Below, piece by piece: positions 30,431 through 42,405 of a stretch of 64,000 nt of DNA (position 1 is the stretch's first letter; each line of letters begins with the position of its first letter). This stretch comes from Closterium sp. Naga37s-1 (taxonomy: Eukaryota; Streptophyta; Zygnematophyceae; Desmidiales; Closteriaceae). The stretch spans positions 268,001 to 332,000 of the forward strand of contig CANJKZ010000180.1 of the NCBI GenBank assembly GCA_947471745.1. The letters are read 5' to 3'. The position numbers and the translations under genes are program-made. The notes under the pieces are model-generated. The model was not told the origin of the DNA. It made no database searches and worked only from the letters and a program-made list of their open reading frames with translations.

Positions 30431-30753
30431 GGTCGCGCAGGCCGCGACTGGGGACGGGGGGCGACGCGCGGGTCCCCGTCGCCCGTCGCAGCGCCTCCCA
30501 GGAGCGACGCGCGGAGTGACGGGGCAGAAAGCCGCCGCGCGCCTCGGGGCGCACGGCGGGCAGAAAACCGCCGCGCGCCTCGGGGCGCACGGCGGGCAGA
30601 AAACCGCCGCACGCTCCGAGCGCGCGGCGGGATGAAAAATCCGTCGCACGCCACGGGGCGTGCAACACACAGAGTAGCAGTAGCAGCGGAAGCAGTGAGG
30701 TGGTGGGCCCACCCACAGGATCGACCCAAGGGGATCGACCTGCTCTGATAGCA

Positions 30754-30897
30754 TGTCAGAACTAGCAGTAGAAAGTAAGAATGAAGAAAGGAGGAGGTTC
30801 ACTAGCAAGCAGTTGAGTACATATAGGAAACCCTAGATTGGGCTGTACTCGCTATAGAGTACCCCACTGCAGGCTAGACAAATACAACATTCTGACA
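30754..30897 (-). repeat. TRIM-like element LTR (right, 5' LTR)
   Basis: Identical copy, followed by TCGTG. Confidence 0.95.
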
Positions 30898-30902
30898 TCG
30901 TG

Positions 30903-31335
30903 CTCGATAGTTGGCGTTGTGGAGCTAATCGTCTCGCTGGCGCCGGAGGCTGGGGAGGACTTCAAGGCTGTCGCGGCCGCCGTCCAAGCCAACTCGACGG
31001 TGGTGCTACTTGACAGCGGCGGCTCGCACCATCTCCTAGGACGATGGAGGCCTTCCTCGACATGGCGCCGAGCGCCGACGTGAAGCATGAGCGCGGCTTC
31101 AACGGGGCTCTGCAGACCGTCGAGGGCCGCAGCACCGTCGCTCTGCAATGGGAGGTCGGGAAGCGGATCCTTGTCCCCAGCGTACTCTACGTTCTGTGAG
31201 TGCAGGCGAACCTGCAGTCAGCCGGCCAGCTGCAGGAAAGCGGCAAGATGACGGCGACGAGATGCTACTCGTGTCGAGTGCATGCGAGGTACTCGGTCGA
31301 GCATGATACACTGGTCACGTCCTCTGCACCGACCT
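30903..31335 (+). pseudogene. copia-2 protease region
   Basis: Reads LAPEAGEDFKAVAAAVQ, then STVVLLDSGGSHHLLG, collinear with copia-1 protease (VVLLDSGCSHHLMG). The active-site DSG is kept; frameshifts follow. It is cut off by the Gypsy insertion at 31340. Confidence 0.8.
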
Positions 31336-31339
31336 TCGT

Positions 31340-31689
31340 TGTGAGAGTACGACGGCTTATGCTTGCTTATTATGCTATATCTATCTTGGGTTTATTTTAT
31401 CATGCATCGATATGCTTGATTTCCTAGATTAGGTGCATTTTGATATGTTATTATAGTTATAGCACCGAACCAGGTTACGTGTACCGAACTCAAGCCTTTC
31501 GGTTCCCACCGAATTGCTTTCTACCGGGTTCGGGAAGGTTCTATTCGGGACGCTTCGCGACCCTCAGAACATTCGCGTAACACCTAAGTTACATGCCTTG
31601 TGTCGAGAATATATATAGCCTCGTGTTGTACCCAGGTGGAGCAATCAATATTCATTCTTCAATTCCGAACTCTATCCTAGATCCTCACA
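31340..31689 (+). repeat. Gypsy 5' LTR
   Basis: 350 bp, with a TATATATA box near 31610. Confidence 0.95.
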
Positions 31690-31847
31690 CTTGGTAACAA
31701 GAGCCGTTTACACACGAAGTTTTTTCAACCACTAAAACCCAGCCTTCAAAAACCGCGGGGGCGATGAACGTTAAACACCGATTTCGGGTACGTAAAACTG
31801 GTTCCGTGTTTTTCACTCCCCCTTGTTTTCGGTTTTTCGGACGCGCG

Positions 31848-32809
31848 ATGTCAGGAATGGAGGGTGCTGGCGACAATTTCGTCACCGAGGTCGCAACCCT
31901 TCGCACGGAGATGGACCAGATGCGGGCGGCGCTTCAACGAATCGAAGAACTCCTTGCGAACCAGTTGGCAGCCGCCACAGCAGTAGTGAATACAACAGCG
32001 AACGTAGCAGCAACAGCAGCAGCAGCAGCGGCGACACCGACTTTTCACGGACCAGTGGCACCAACTTCGCCGAACCTCGAAGCAGCTCGCCCGAGGCTTC
32101 CCGAAGCGTTCGATCCGAGCACGAGAGGATCGGACGTTCGACGATTCGTGGCGACCCTCTAGATTTACTTCGAGGCCATTGGCTGTTCGACCCCGACAAA
32201 TGACGCAGCAAGGATTCAGCTCGCAGCGACACTGTTGCGAGGCCCGGCACTCTAGTGGATTTAATACAGTGACGTGGTCCGCGGGGAGAGAACGTAGGCA
32301 CAGTTTCAGGCAGACCTGATCGAAATATTTGAACCAATTAATTCGACCTACATGGCGCGGCAGCAGATACGCCGGCAGAAACAGTACGGAATTGTGGCAC
32401 AGTACACGCAACAGATGGAGCAGTTATTTAATCGCATCACTGACCTGACCGAAGGCGAAAAAATCCAAGCGTACACCGAGGGGCTGAAAATGGAGATACG
32501 CCGACTGTTCATCGCTGCGAACTACAATAGCTACCGCGACATGGTACGTGCATCCGAGCGATACGACGCGTTGACGCGTGGTCAACTCGAAACACGATGC
32601 TACGTGCCGAAAACATATCATTCGGCACGGAGCGATCGGCACCCCCCACGTTCGCCGAACCGATGGATGTCGACAAAATCGACGCGAAGCCCCGGCCGAC
32701 AAAATGTGAATTTTGCGGCGCAGCCGGACATCAGATCCTATCGTGTTACAAAATGAAGAAAGCGCGTGCAGAGTGGCAGGGCAACAACAGTGCAGCACCC
32801 CCGAAGTAA
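31848..32809 (+). pseudogene. Gypsy gag
   Basis: ATG at 31848 starts MSGMEGAGDNFVTEVATLRT, a coiled-coil-like start, then an Ala/Thr tract and PRLPEAFDPSTRGSDVRRF. A stop at 32160 and a shift follow. The frame resumes RRQKQYGIVAQYTQQMEQLF, typical Retrotrans_gag, and ends with knuckle CEFCGAAGHQILSC (CX2CX4HX4C). Confidence 0.85.
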
Positions 32810-33336
32810 AAATGCAGGAATCGCCAGTAGCAGCGGATCGACCTGGCGATCGCGTAAAGATCCGGAAAGAGAAAAAGGGCGACGACGTGGCGACCTCGGA
32901 GAGGGCGAAAAAAGGAGAAAATTATGGCGCGAATTTAAAACGTCACGACCGGCCGGCACCAGGGGAATTCGCCGAGAAAAAAGGAGGCTCCACGAAAGAA
33001 GACTCTGCACCGACCGGGAAACTCCATCCGAACACCTATGAAAGTAAGAATTCGTTAAAGTTATCCTACAAAGATACGTTAACAAAGAATATTACTTCTC
33101 GTGGTTTTCAAGCCTTTGAGAAATTCAGGGGAGAGTTAGAGGCCAAGAAAAAGCCTTTAGAAAATATTCAGGTACCTGAGAAGTTGGGCAAAGTATTACG
33201 GAGCGTAGGAAAAGGTCGTGCGTTCCATGGAGTTTATATTCTCTCCCAGCACCACAGTGTTAAGGCTCCCCGTTGCCCTGAGGTGAAGCCTACACAGCAG
33301 TAGAGGCTTAGAGGAAAAATCAAGGCTCAAGAGAAG

Positions 33337-33840
33337 TTGTTCAAGCCTCGGAAAAATCCTCCTACCACCGTGGTGAAGTTGGAAGTTAAAAGTGTTGAGT
33401 CAGGTGTAGGAAATACGGATGGTAAATTCTTTGATGCACCCTATGATCCTATTAACGAGACGATCTTTGGCTACTCAGCGCAGCAGAAACCACTACTCCT
33501 CGAGGTGTTATGCAGAGGATGACGCCTCCAGGTGCTGGTGGATAGTGGTGTGTCCCACTCGGTGTGTGACCGCGGGACGTTGGAGAAAATTGGAGAACTT
33601 TCGGAGGAGTCCAGGTTCACGGCAATGATGGTGGACGGTACGAAACTTCCCATCCACGGCGAAGCATCACTACAGCTGCACATAGGGGCGCTGAGGTGGA
33701 AGCCGACGTTGCCGATCACGAACATCAAGGGGTTAGATTTCTTCTTGGGGCAAGATTTCTTGAAGCGATTCAACCCCGAGATCGATTGGGTCAATCGGAA
33801 GGCGTGCATCTACAACAATGGGAAACGAGTGGAGCTATGA
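33337..33840 (+). pseudogene. Gypsy protease
   Basis: QVLVDSGVSHSVCDRG carries the DSG active site, then ITNIKGLDFFLGQDFLKRFN, the flap and alpha region with 'I-L-G-x-D-W/F'. A UGA at 33520 precedes it. Confidence 0.8.
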
Positions 33841-34081
33841 AGCTGGACGGATACAGGGAACGTTCCTGAAACGACACTGGCACGATTCGAACGGACGGTG
33901 AACGAGAGTAACACGGGTTACTTAGCACTGGTGATGGCAGCAGAAGAGGAGAAGACGAACACAGAGCTACCTGCAGTAATGAAGGAGATGTCGGAGCAGT
34001 ACAAAGACATCATGCCAGACGACCTACCTCCAGGAGTACCTCCAGCACGCACCCACGAGCACGAGATCGTGGAGGAACCAG

Positions 34082-34777
34082 GTGCGAAACACGTCACGTG
34101 CACCATACCAACTAAGTCCGTCAGAACTGACATACATGAAGAAACAGATCAAGTATCTATTGGACAGACAACTGATCCGCCCATCCACCTCTCCCTACGG
34201 CGCACAAGTTCTCTTCACTCCTAAACCAGACGGCAGTTTACGGATGTGCATTGACTACCGCGCACTAAACAAACATACAGTAAAAAACAAATACCCCATA
34301 CCGCGCATAGACGATCTTCTAGACCAACTGCATGGTGCAACGGTGTTCTCGAAGCTGGACCTACGGTCGGGTTACTGGCAGATCAAGATGGCGGACAACT
34401 TGATCAACAAGATGGCGTTCCGTACCAGATATGGCTCCTACAAATATCTAGTGATGCCGTTCGGACTTTGCAACGCACCAACGACATTCTAGGCAGAGAT
34501 GAATCATATCCTACGGCCCCTGTTGGACGAATGCGTGGTGGTGTACCTAGACGACATTCTCATCTACTCCAAGAACATGAAGGAACACGTGGAGCATCTG
34601 CGGAAAGTCTTCGAGGTTCTGCGGGAGAACAAGTTGTACGTGAAGCTGTCAAAAAACGACTTTTCCCTGAAGAAGGTGCAGTATCTCGGGCACATGGTGA
34701 GTGCCGAGGGCGTACACGTGGACCCGCGGAAAATCGAAGCCGTCAAGAAGTGGAAAGTACCGGAGAACGTGAATTAG
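34082..34777 (+). pseudogene. Gypsy reverse transcriptase
   Basis: Reads [55 protein letters not shown] and [19 protein letters not shown]. The catalytic YLDD is at 34543-34554. The UAG at 34490 stands where relatives have Gln. Another stop is at 34775. Confidence 0.9.
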
Positions 34778-35500
34778 TTGCAGCAGTTCCTAGGCTTTGC
34801 CAACTATTACAACAGGTTCATGCCGCAGTACGCTAAAAAAGCAGTGCCACAAAACAAACTACTGAAAAAAGATACGCCCTACAAATGGAATACTCCTCAT
34901 CAGCAATCCATGGAACAGCTACAGACAGCACTGACCATAGCACCAGTACTCATCTAACTGGATCCAGACAAAGACTACGTGGTAGAAGCAGACGCTAGTG
35001 ACCAGGCAATCGGGGCAGTACTGATGCAGGATCACGGACGTGGTTTGTAGCCCATCGCCTACCTCAGTAAGAAGTTACACGGAGCAGAACTGAACTACCC
35101 CATCCATGACAAGGAAGCCTTAGCGATAGTCATAGCCTTCAAGGCGTGGAGGTGTTACCTAGAGGGAGCCAAGACTACAGTCTATACTGACCATTGCAGT
35201 CTCAAATACCTGAAGTCGCAGCCGACGCTCTCACGACGACATGTGCGGTGGGTGAACTTCCTGGAAACTCACTTCCACTACGAGATCGTCTACAAGCCCG
35301 GGTTACACAACAAGGCAGACGCGTTGAGCTGCCCTGGTCATGAAGCAGGTATCCAGCTCAACGGGATGAACCCTTTGCTCAAGGGTCTATTCCAACAAGG
35401 ATACTCCGTGGACGCAGAGATTGCTATGACAGAGAAACAGCAGCTGTTACAGTGGGAGAAGGACTTAGCTGTAAGGAAGGGTTCAGGAAATATTTGGGTA
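34778..35500 (+). pseudogene. Gypsy RNase H
   Basis: Reads LQQFLGFANYYNRFMPQYA, YVVEADASDQAIGAVLMQD, PIAYLSKKLHGAELNY and TVYTDHCSLKYL. Stops UAA at 34957 and UAG at 35047 interrupt it; the second is at the usual Gln of Q-P-I-A-Y. Confidence 0.85.
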
Positions 35501-35504
35501 CCGA

Positions 35505-36582
35505 ACTATGCAGATTCTACTGGAAGAGTTTCACGACGTACCATACGCGGGACATTTCAGGAGCAACAAGACGTTAGCAGTGATAGCAAAGAATTACTAC
35601 TGGCCCCGGATGGCAGCAGACGTGCAGCATTTCGTCACCTCATGCGACACGTGCCAGCGGATGAAGAGTAGCAAGCAGAAAAAAGCAGAGTTACTCCAGT
35701 CTCTACCCGTACCGGAGCAGCCATCGCAGGTCGTTAGCCTCGACTTCATCACGGGACTTCCTTTGATCTCACGAGGGCATGACGCTATACTCATGGTGAT
35801 CGATAAGTTCTCTAAAATTGGACATTTCATCCCGACCAACGCCACGGCAATAGCTGAAGCAACTACTTGCCTCTTCTTCGACCGCATCATCACCATCCAC
35901 GGCATCCCCGCTACACTCATCTCAGACAGAGACGTTCACTAGTAAGTTCTGGAGGGAACTCATGGGATTGTTGGGGACAAAACTTGCAATGTCTTCAGCA
36001 TACCACCCCCATACTAACGGACAGACAGAGCGACTCAATCAGGTGGTTGAACAGTTACTGCGCACAGCTTGCAAAGACGACATCAGCCACTGGGATCAAC
36101 AGTTACCGACCCTAGAGTTCGCTTACAACAACGCGTCACAAGCGGCCACATGGAAATCTCCTTTCTTCCTGTGTTACGGATGGGAACCGCTTACACCACA
36201 GCAGCCAATCACACCGGCAAACGTCCAAGCTGCACATGACTTCGTCACCACCATGCAGCAGCTATGGGAGAAGACTCAGCGATGCCTCACCACGATGCAG
36301 AACTCCCAGAAGCAGTATGCCGATCACCAGCGACGTGATCACTCAGTAGCAGTCGGAGATCAGGTGCTCCTCGACACGCGCAACTTGAACCTGTCTCACC
36401 TACCATCAAAACTCCGGCCTCGCTTCTGCGGTCCCTTTCACGTTGAGGCACAGGGGACACCAGTAACATTCCGCTTGCGCTTACCTACTATGTGGAAGCT
36501 TCACAATGCTTTCCATGTTCAGCTACTGAAGCCCTACAAGGACCCCAACCAACAGTTCCAGGGACGGCAGCTACCGCCATGA
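35505..36582 (+). pseudogene. Gypsy integrase
   Basis: Has the HHCC zinc finger (H…H…CDTCQRMK), LDFITGLP, IHGIPATLISDRD, a frameshift at 35940, then SSAYHPHTNGQTERLNQ with the catalytic Glu, the GPY/F-like RPRFCGPFHVEA, and LHNAFHVQLLKPYK. Confidence 0.9.
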
Positions 36583-36599
36583 CCACCTGTTCTCATACA

Positions 36600-36770
36600 G
36601 GATGAACCAGAGTAAGAAGTGGAGCGCGTTCTCACTCATCGGCGCCGCTGCGACAAGACCCTCGAGTTCCTGATACGCTGGAAGGGTTATGACCCCACAG
36701 GGGACAGTTGGGTTGCAGAAGCTGATATGGGCAACGCACGCCGTGCTCTTCAGGACTATCTTATCAAGTA
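36600..36770 (+). pseudogene. Gypsy C-terminal chromodomain
   Basis: EVERVLTHRRRCDKTLEF then LIRWKGYDPTGDSWVAEADM has the chromodomain core (Y/F-L-I-R-W-K-G-Y…W), placing the element in the chromoviruses. A UAA at 36612 lies just before it. Confidence 0.85.
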
Positions 36771-36808
36771 GTGTGTTTCTCACGCCACCCAGCTTTGAGG
36801 GGGGGACG

Positions 36809-37158
36809 TGTGAGAGTACGACGGCTTATGCTTGCTTATTATGCTATATCTAGCTTGGGTTTGTTTTAATATGCATAGATATGCTTGATTTCCTAGGTTA
36901 GGTGCATTCCGATATGTTATTATAGTTATAGCACCGAAAAAGGTTACGTGTACCGAACTCAAGCCTTTCGGTTCCAACCGAATTGCTTTCTACTGAGTTC
37001 GGGAAGGTTCTGTTCGGGACGCTTCGCGACCCTCAGAACATTCGCGTAACACCTGGGTTACCTGCCTTGTGTCGAGACTATATATAGCCTCGTGTTGTAC
37101 CCAGGTGGAGCAATCAATATTCATTCTTCAATTCCGAACTCGATCCTAGATCCTCACA
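36809..37158 (+). repeat. Gypsy 3' LTR
   Basis: 350 bp, about 95% identical to the 5' LTR. Confidence 0.95.
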
Positions 37159-37163
37159 TTCGC

Positions 37164-38405
37164 CCCTGCTCGACGAAGCCGTCGTCGAACTCGACCCAGG
37201 TTGTGGCTCTGCGGACGATCGCTTCTGCGGCGAATTTGACCCTCGACTGGTGGCACGCAAGGCTCGCGCACGTCGGCGTCGACACGATCAAGAGTTCAGC
37301 GAAGCATGGAGTCTCCACCATCCTCGACATAAAGACTTTGACCGGGACCGATTTGCCGTGTGTTTCGTGCGTCGGCGGGAAGCTGACGCGGCACGCCTTC
37401 CCCGACAAGGGTTCGGATGCAGAGGAGGCATTGACCGCCGTGCACATCAACTTGTGCGAGCCATTCTGGGTGGCTGCGAGGGACGGCAGCCTGTACTTCC
37501 TCCCGTTGAAGGACCACCATACGTGGTACGTGTGGGTGAAGCCGGTCGCTAAGAAGAGCGACAAGCTGCGGGAGTTCAAGAAGTGGCTGCTCGTGGTGGA
37601 GTGGCACATGAAGAAGACGATGTTGATGCTCCGCTCTGACGGCGGAGGGGAGTTCCTCGGGAGGGAATTCACCAACTTCGTTGACGGGAAGGGCATCGTC
37701 CACGACTTGACCTACCCGTACACTCCATAGCAGAACGGCATGGCTGAGTGGGAGATTCGCACGGCCGTCGAGTCGGTGTAGACGATGCTGCTGTACATGG
37801 GCGTGGAGCGCCATTGGTGGCACCTCACTCTGCGGCAGGCCATCAGGGTGCGCAACTGCTTGGAGCGGTCGACGCTACCGTTGGGGATGATGCCGTACCA
37901 GCTGCTGACAAGCAACAAGACCGACTTTACGCTGGCGTGGGTGTGGGGTTGCATGGTGCAATTCATGGTCCCCGAGCAGCAGCGCGGTGGGAAGCTGGCG
38001 CCCAAGGCTCGCTTGGGGATTCCCCTGGAGGTGTCGCCAGGGAGCAAGGGCTTGGAGGTCCTCGACCTCACTGACAACAAGATTGTCACCACAGTGGAGG
38101 CGATCTTCTATGAGACGATGTCGATGGAGGTTTGGAAGGCGAAGTACGGGCTGGTGTCGGGGCGAACGCAGGCCAACCCGCCAACGGAAACCTCGACGGT
38201 GACATTCCTGTTGCTCGCAGAAGTCAGCGAGCCTGCTGACAAGGACGTTGAGGACGTCCAACCCCCTCCTCCTCTCCCTGTTCCCGTTGCTCCACCCCTT
38301 GTCACTTACCTGCCTGCGCCGACGCTATCGTCGACCACCGGCGAAGAGGGGAGCATTGAGGCGTCGCCTGTAGCGCCGGCCAGTGGCATCGCCGCTGGCC
38401 GATGA
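37164..38405 (+). pseudogene. copia-2 integrase
   Basis: Reads LDWWHARLAHVGVDTI, LPCVSCVGGKLTRHAFP, LMLRSDGGGEFLGREF and YPYTP-UAG-QNGMAE, collinear with copia-1. A second UAG is at 37779. The first catalytic Asp is replaced in VHINLCEP (copia-1 has VHADLCGP). The frame ends in a Pro-rich linker. Confidence 0.9.
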
Positions 38406-38672
38406 AACACCAAGCTTGTCGACGAGGGTATGAAGCCTTCGACGACAAGGGAGCAGCAGACAGGGGAGCTGATGGAGAAGGAGGCAGCAGCAGGAGTGTC
38501 GCCGACAGGGGAGCAGCAGATGGGGAAGTCGACAGGGGAGCTGACGGCGAAAGAGAAGTCTGCCGAGGGGCAGACGCTGGCAAATCGTCGACGACAAGGG
38601 CGTCGATGACGAAGGGGAGCTGACGTCGACGAAGGGGAGCTGACGGCAGGATAGGAGTCCACCGACAGCGAC

Positions 38673-40444
38673 ATGGTGGAGATGCCGATTGAGAAGCATG
38701 AGTTGAGACACTCAGGTCGCATTTGGAAGCCGCCGAAGCGACTGAGCTTCCACGCCTGTCTGCCACCAGCCGTCTTCTACGCTGCTCGACGATGGGACGC
38801 CGACGTCGGCCTGCCTGAGCTCGACCCTGACATGCACGCCGACCCAGAGCACCGTTGGCTCATCACGACAATGACGGTGAAGGAGGCGTTCGCGCGCTGG
38901 AAGGGCAAGGCGATGAAGGCCGCCATGGACGAGGAGATCCGCAGCCTCATCGCCAATGGCACGTGGGAGCTGGTCAAACGGCCGCATGGGAAGAACATCA
39001 TGAAGTAACGGTGGGTGCTGACGACTAAGTACCACATCGACGACACGGTTGCCTGCAAAAAGGCGAGGCTGGTGGTGAAGGGCTTTACGCAGGTGTACAG
39101 CGCCGACTACGACGAGATGTACGCGCCAATCGGGAGCTACATCACATTGAGGATCTTCCTCAGCATTGTTGCCGTCCTCGACCTGAACCTGATGCAGTTC
39201 GACATGAAGAACGCCTTCCTGCAGAGCAAGCTGGACCATGTGCTCTACATGAATCAGCCCGACTACTACAACGAACCGGCCGGGTGTGCAAGCTGCTGAA
39301 GAGCCTGTACGGGCTGAAGCAGTCGCCGTTGTTGTGGTACTCGGCGATCGACGCGGTGCTGACCAGCGCCGACTGGAAGAAGAGCCAGGTTGACGAGGCA
39401 CTGTACTTCAAGGTCGGCGATGACGGAGTGACGTGCTGAGTGCTCGTCTACGTCGACGACCTGCTCACCGCCAGCAGCAGCCTCGTGATGCTGAAGGAGC
39501 TGCTGGAGGCCGCCTTTGAGCTGCACAAAATCAGCCCGGTCGAGAATTACCTTGGGCTGGAGATAGTGCGCGACAGGCTGGCGAGGAAGTTGTGGCTGCA
39601 CCAGCAGTCGTACATCAACAAGTTGCGCAGGCGCTTCATCAACGAGGAGCAGGCCATGTGGATTCCGAAGATGTCGGTCTCTGTCGACGCCTACGCCGAG
39701 CTCACGTTCGACGAGGAGGAGGCTCAAGAGCGCAAGGAGGAGGAGTACCGGCAGAAGGTCGGCCCGCTGCAGTTGGCGGCAACGACGATGAGGCCGGACA
39801 TCGCCTTTGCATGCAGCAAGCTGGGGAGCGGCCTGTCGGTGAGGAGCGGCCAACACTGGCGTGAGGTCGACCACTGCCTCGCCTACCTTGCTGACACCCG
39901 TGACACCGCCCTGAAGTTTGGCGGTGGACCAGAGTCGCTGCGTCTGGTCGGCTACGCGGACGCTGACGACGCCGGCGACAAGCAAAATCGGACATGCACG
40001 GGCGGCTACGTGTTCGTCTTCGGAGGGGCCGCCGTCTCCTGGTCGAGCCAGCACATCAAGTGCGCGACACTCTTGTCGACCGAGTCGGAGTATGTGGCGG
40101 CCACCGGCAAGGAGGCTCGACGACTTTGCTTCCTCCTTGAAGAGTTCCAGCTGCTTGATGCTAGGACGCCGACTGTCTTTCGTGTGGAAAACCAGTTGGC
40201 CATCACGGTCGCTGATGGCTTGGGGCTAAAGGGCAACCTCAAGCACCAGGAGCGACGCTACGCCTGGCTGCAGAAGATGATGAAGCGCGAGAAGTTCGTG
40301 CTGAAGTACATCCCGACTTCGGAGCAGCCGGCCGACTTCCTGACGAAGGTGCAGCACGTTTTGGCCTTCAACCGGTGCTCCGTCGCAATCGGCCAAGTAC
40401 GTCTGGCCGACGCTGGCGACGAGGACAACGATGTGCAGCAATAG
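38673..40444 (+). pseudogene. copia-2 reverse transcriptase-RNase H
   Basis: Pieces 38673-39005, 39015-39299 and 39440-40444 read VKEAFARWKGKAMKAAMDEE, LMQFDMKNAFLQSKLD, SLYGLKQSPLLWY and YVDDLLTASSS at 39449, with GYADADDAGDKQNRTC and LSTESEYVAATGKEARR for RNase H. Interrupted by UAA 39006, a 1-base loss near 39282 and UGA 39437. Confidence 0.9.
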
Positions 40445-40498
40445 GTGCCATGACCTTCTGCATGGCTGGTGCGGTGACCGCGTGCAGTGTGTTGGGTG

Positions 40499-40647
40499 TG
40501 TCAAGATAGGAACGTTGGAATGAATGACTAGAACGAAGCTGTACAAGAAAACGTATTGCAAACCCTAAAGGGGGTTGTACCATCTACTGCATAACTCACT
40601 GTAACACCTAGACTAGACTAACAAACTATAACAAGTATAGTTTGACA
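40499..40647 (-). repeat. copia-3 LTR (left, 3' LTR)
   Basis: 149 bp, TG…CA. Confidence 0.93.
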
Positions 40648-41137
40648 CACCCCCATAGTCTTGGTGACGGCAGTCCTGTAGAAACCAACATAGATCTTAG
40701 GGTGGATTACGAAGTCACCACACAGTCCGAGAGCAAGGGTCACATGACCAGTCAGCAAGAACAAGCAACGGTCACAAGACCAGTTCACAAGGACAAAGCA
40801 ACTCTCGGGTTGGATCTTAAGATCACCACACAGTCCGAGAACAAGCAAGGGGCCACAAGGCCAGTCCACAAGCAAATATATAGCAGATATAGGATATGCA
40901 AGACAAGCAAGGCAAGCATCTCTATGTAAGCAAGGGGCCACAAGGCCAGTGCACAAGCAAATATAATGAGATGCAAGAGTACAAGACAAAGCATCTCTAC
41001 GCAAGCAAGAGAAGGCCTATAGACACAAGGCCTAGCTGGGTGCAGAAACGCTGGTGGTCACAAGGCGGCAACGCCTTGGTGAAGATATCTGCAGTGTTGG
41101 CCTTAGAGACCACAAGTCGTACGAATGCACGTCCACG

Positions 41138-41929
41138 CTACTGCAACTCTCGCAGAAGGAAGTAACGAAGCTGGATATGCTTCGCCTTCCCAACTAGTCT
41201 GGGCTCCTCGCACAACAGAATAGCAGACTTGTTGTCAGCGAACGAGACTGGGGGAGAGTGAGGCCGCTCACCAAGGTCGGTGAGGAGGAAAGACAGCCAG
41301 CGAAGCTCCTGGGCGGCCATTGCCGCAGCGTACACCTCTGCCTCACAGCTGGAACTGGAGACGGACGACGCCCGAGTCGACCTCCATGAAACAACTCCGG
41401 TCCCAAGGCTGAAGCAGTAACCCTGTATAGACCGCAGCGACTCAGCGTCGTCGGCCCACGACGAGTCCGAAAAACCTGTGAGTGTAACTAGCTGCTTCCC
41501 TCCAAGGACAAGTCCCATGCCTGATGTACTCAGCATATACTTCGCCACCCACTTAGCAGCGTACCAGTGGGAAGGTCGGTGTCTCCCAGGCGCAACAAAG
41601 CACGCAACGACGCTAAGAGGGTAAGCTAGGTCTGAGCGAGTACAGGTCATCAGGTATATGAGACAACCCACCAACTCAGGATATGGACCACTGGACTCAA
41701 ATGGCTCGTCCAAAGGTGGAGCCGTGAGCCCATGATCCACAGCAAGAGGGGTGAGCTGTACCTTGGAGAACGGGAAGCAAAACCGCGTAAGGATCTGCTC
41801 AACCATATGCGACTGCGTCAGTGTAATGGTGCAAGCTGCCATGTCCCTAGTGATCTGCAGGCCCAGGACTCCTCCTCTACTCTCTCTGATGCTCCGAGTG
41901 AGACTGTTGCTACTGCCGTGCCCTCTCAA
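41138..41929 (-). pseudogene. copia-3 RNase H and post-RT region
   Basis: Reads GGVLGLQITRDMAACTITLT, YPELVGCLIYLMTCTRSDLA, LTGFSDSSWADDAESLRSIQ, SSCEAEVYAAAMAAQELRW and FADNKSAILLCEEP. The RNase H residues (D…E…D) are present in one open frame of 263 codons. The YVDD part upstream is absent. Confidence 0.9.
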
Positions 41930-42405
41930 TCCGCTCCTCCCTCTTCAACCTGTCTAGACGCTGCACACTGGTCAGGAAACGTACAGTGCGCGGTGTAGGC
42001 GTCGCAGTGCTCATGTCTCCGGCTCCAGCACCCGGAGAACCAGAACCTCCACCGACAACACCCCCAGGGTTCCAGTACCTCCGGCAGGAACACCCCCAGG
42101 CTCCGCAGCGACCGGCCGCGGAGGCGAACGAGGAAGGAACTGCGGAATAGACGGTAAGCCAGGGGGTGAGGCGGGGCGAGGCCACTGAGTCGAGACAGTC
42201 GTGTCCTCCTCAGAAGTGGTCTCCACTCTCACACCCCTTGCACCCCAAGAGCCGTCACCACGGGCTCCAGCAGCCCTAGTACCCACACCCTCCGTAGCTG
42301 CACCTCCCGCACCCCCAGATACGACAGGAACTGGACTCTGCAGGGGAGACGACCGCGGAGTGACGTGCGACACACCTGACGGGGCAGAACGCGAAGGACG
42401 GGGGG

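Larger units (their letters stand above)
29421..30897 (-). mobile_element. TRIM-like non-autonomous LTR element inside copia-2
   Basis: Two 144-bp LTRs (TGTCAGAACT…ATTCTGACA), identical by eye, with target duplication TCGTG (29416-29420 and 30898-30902). It is oriented on the minus strand: next to the right LTR the complement reads TGCTATCAGAGCAGG, close to the initiator-tRNA-Met primer site, and next to the left LTR it reads CTATGGGGGTG, a polypurine tract. No coding capacity. The leader has a GC-rich tandem array. Identical LTRs mean recent insertion, so its enzymes come from elsewhere, perhaps a copia-3 relative. Confidence 0.9.
31340..37158 (+). mobile_element. Ty3/Gypsy chromovirus inserted in copia-2
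   Basis: Two 350-bp LTRs (TGTGAGAGTA…ATCCTCACA) differ at about 19 positions, so the insertion is much older than copia-1. Target duplication TTCG(T/C) at 31335 and 37159. After the 5' LTR lies C-TTGGTAACAAGAGCC, a diverged Met-type primer site. Before the 3' LTR lies TTGAGGGGGGGACG, a polypurine tract. Order: gag, protease, RT, RNase H, integrase, chromodomain. The frames are broken by several stops and shifts. Confidence 0.95.

Noticed and set aside
30158-30748. Arg/Ala/Gly-rich proteins in the TRIM-like element
   Set aside because: Frames arise from the GC-rich tandem array; the element has no coding signal and a typical non-autonomous layout.
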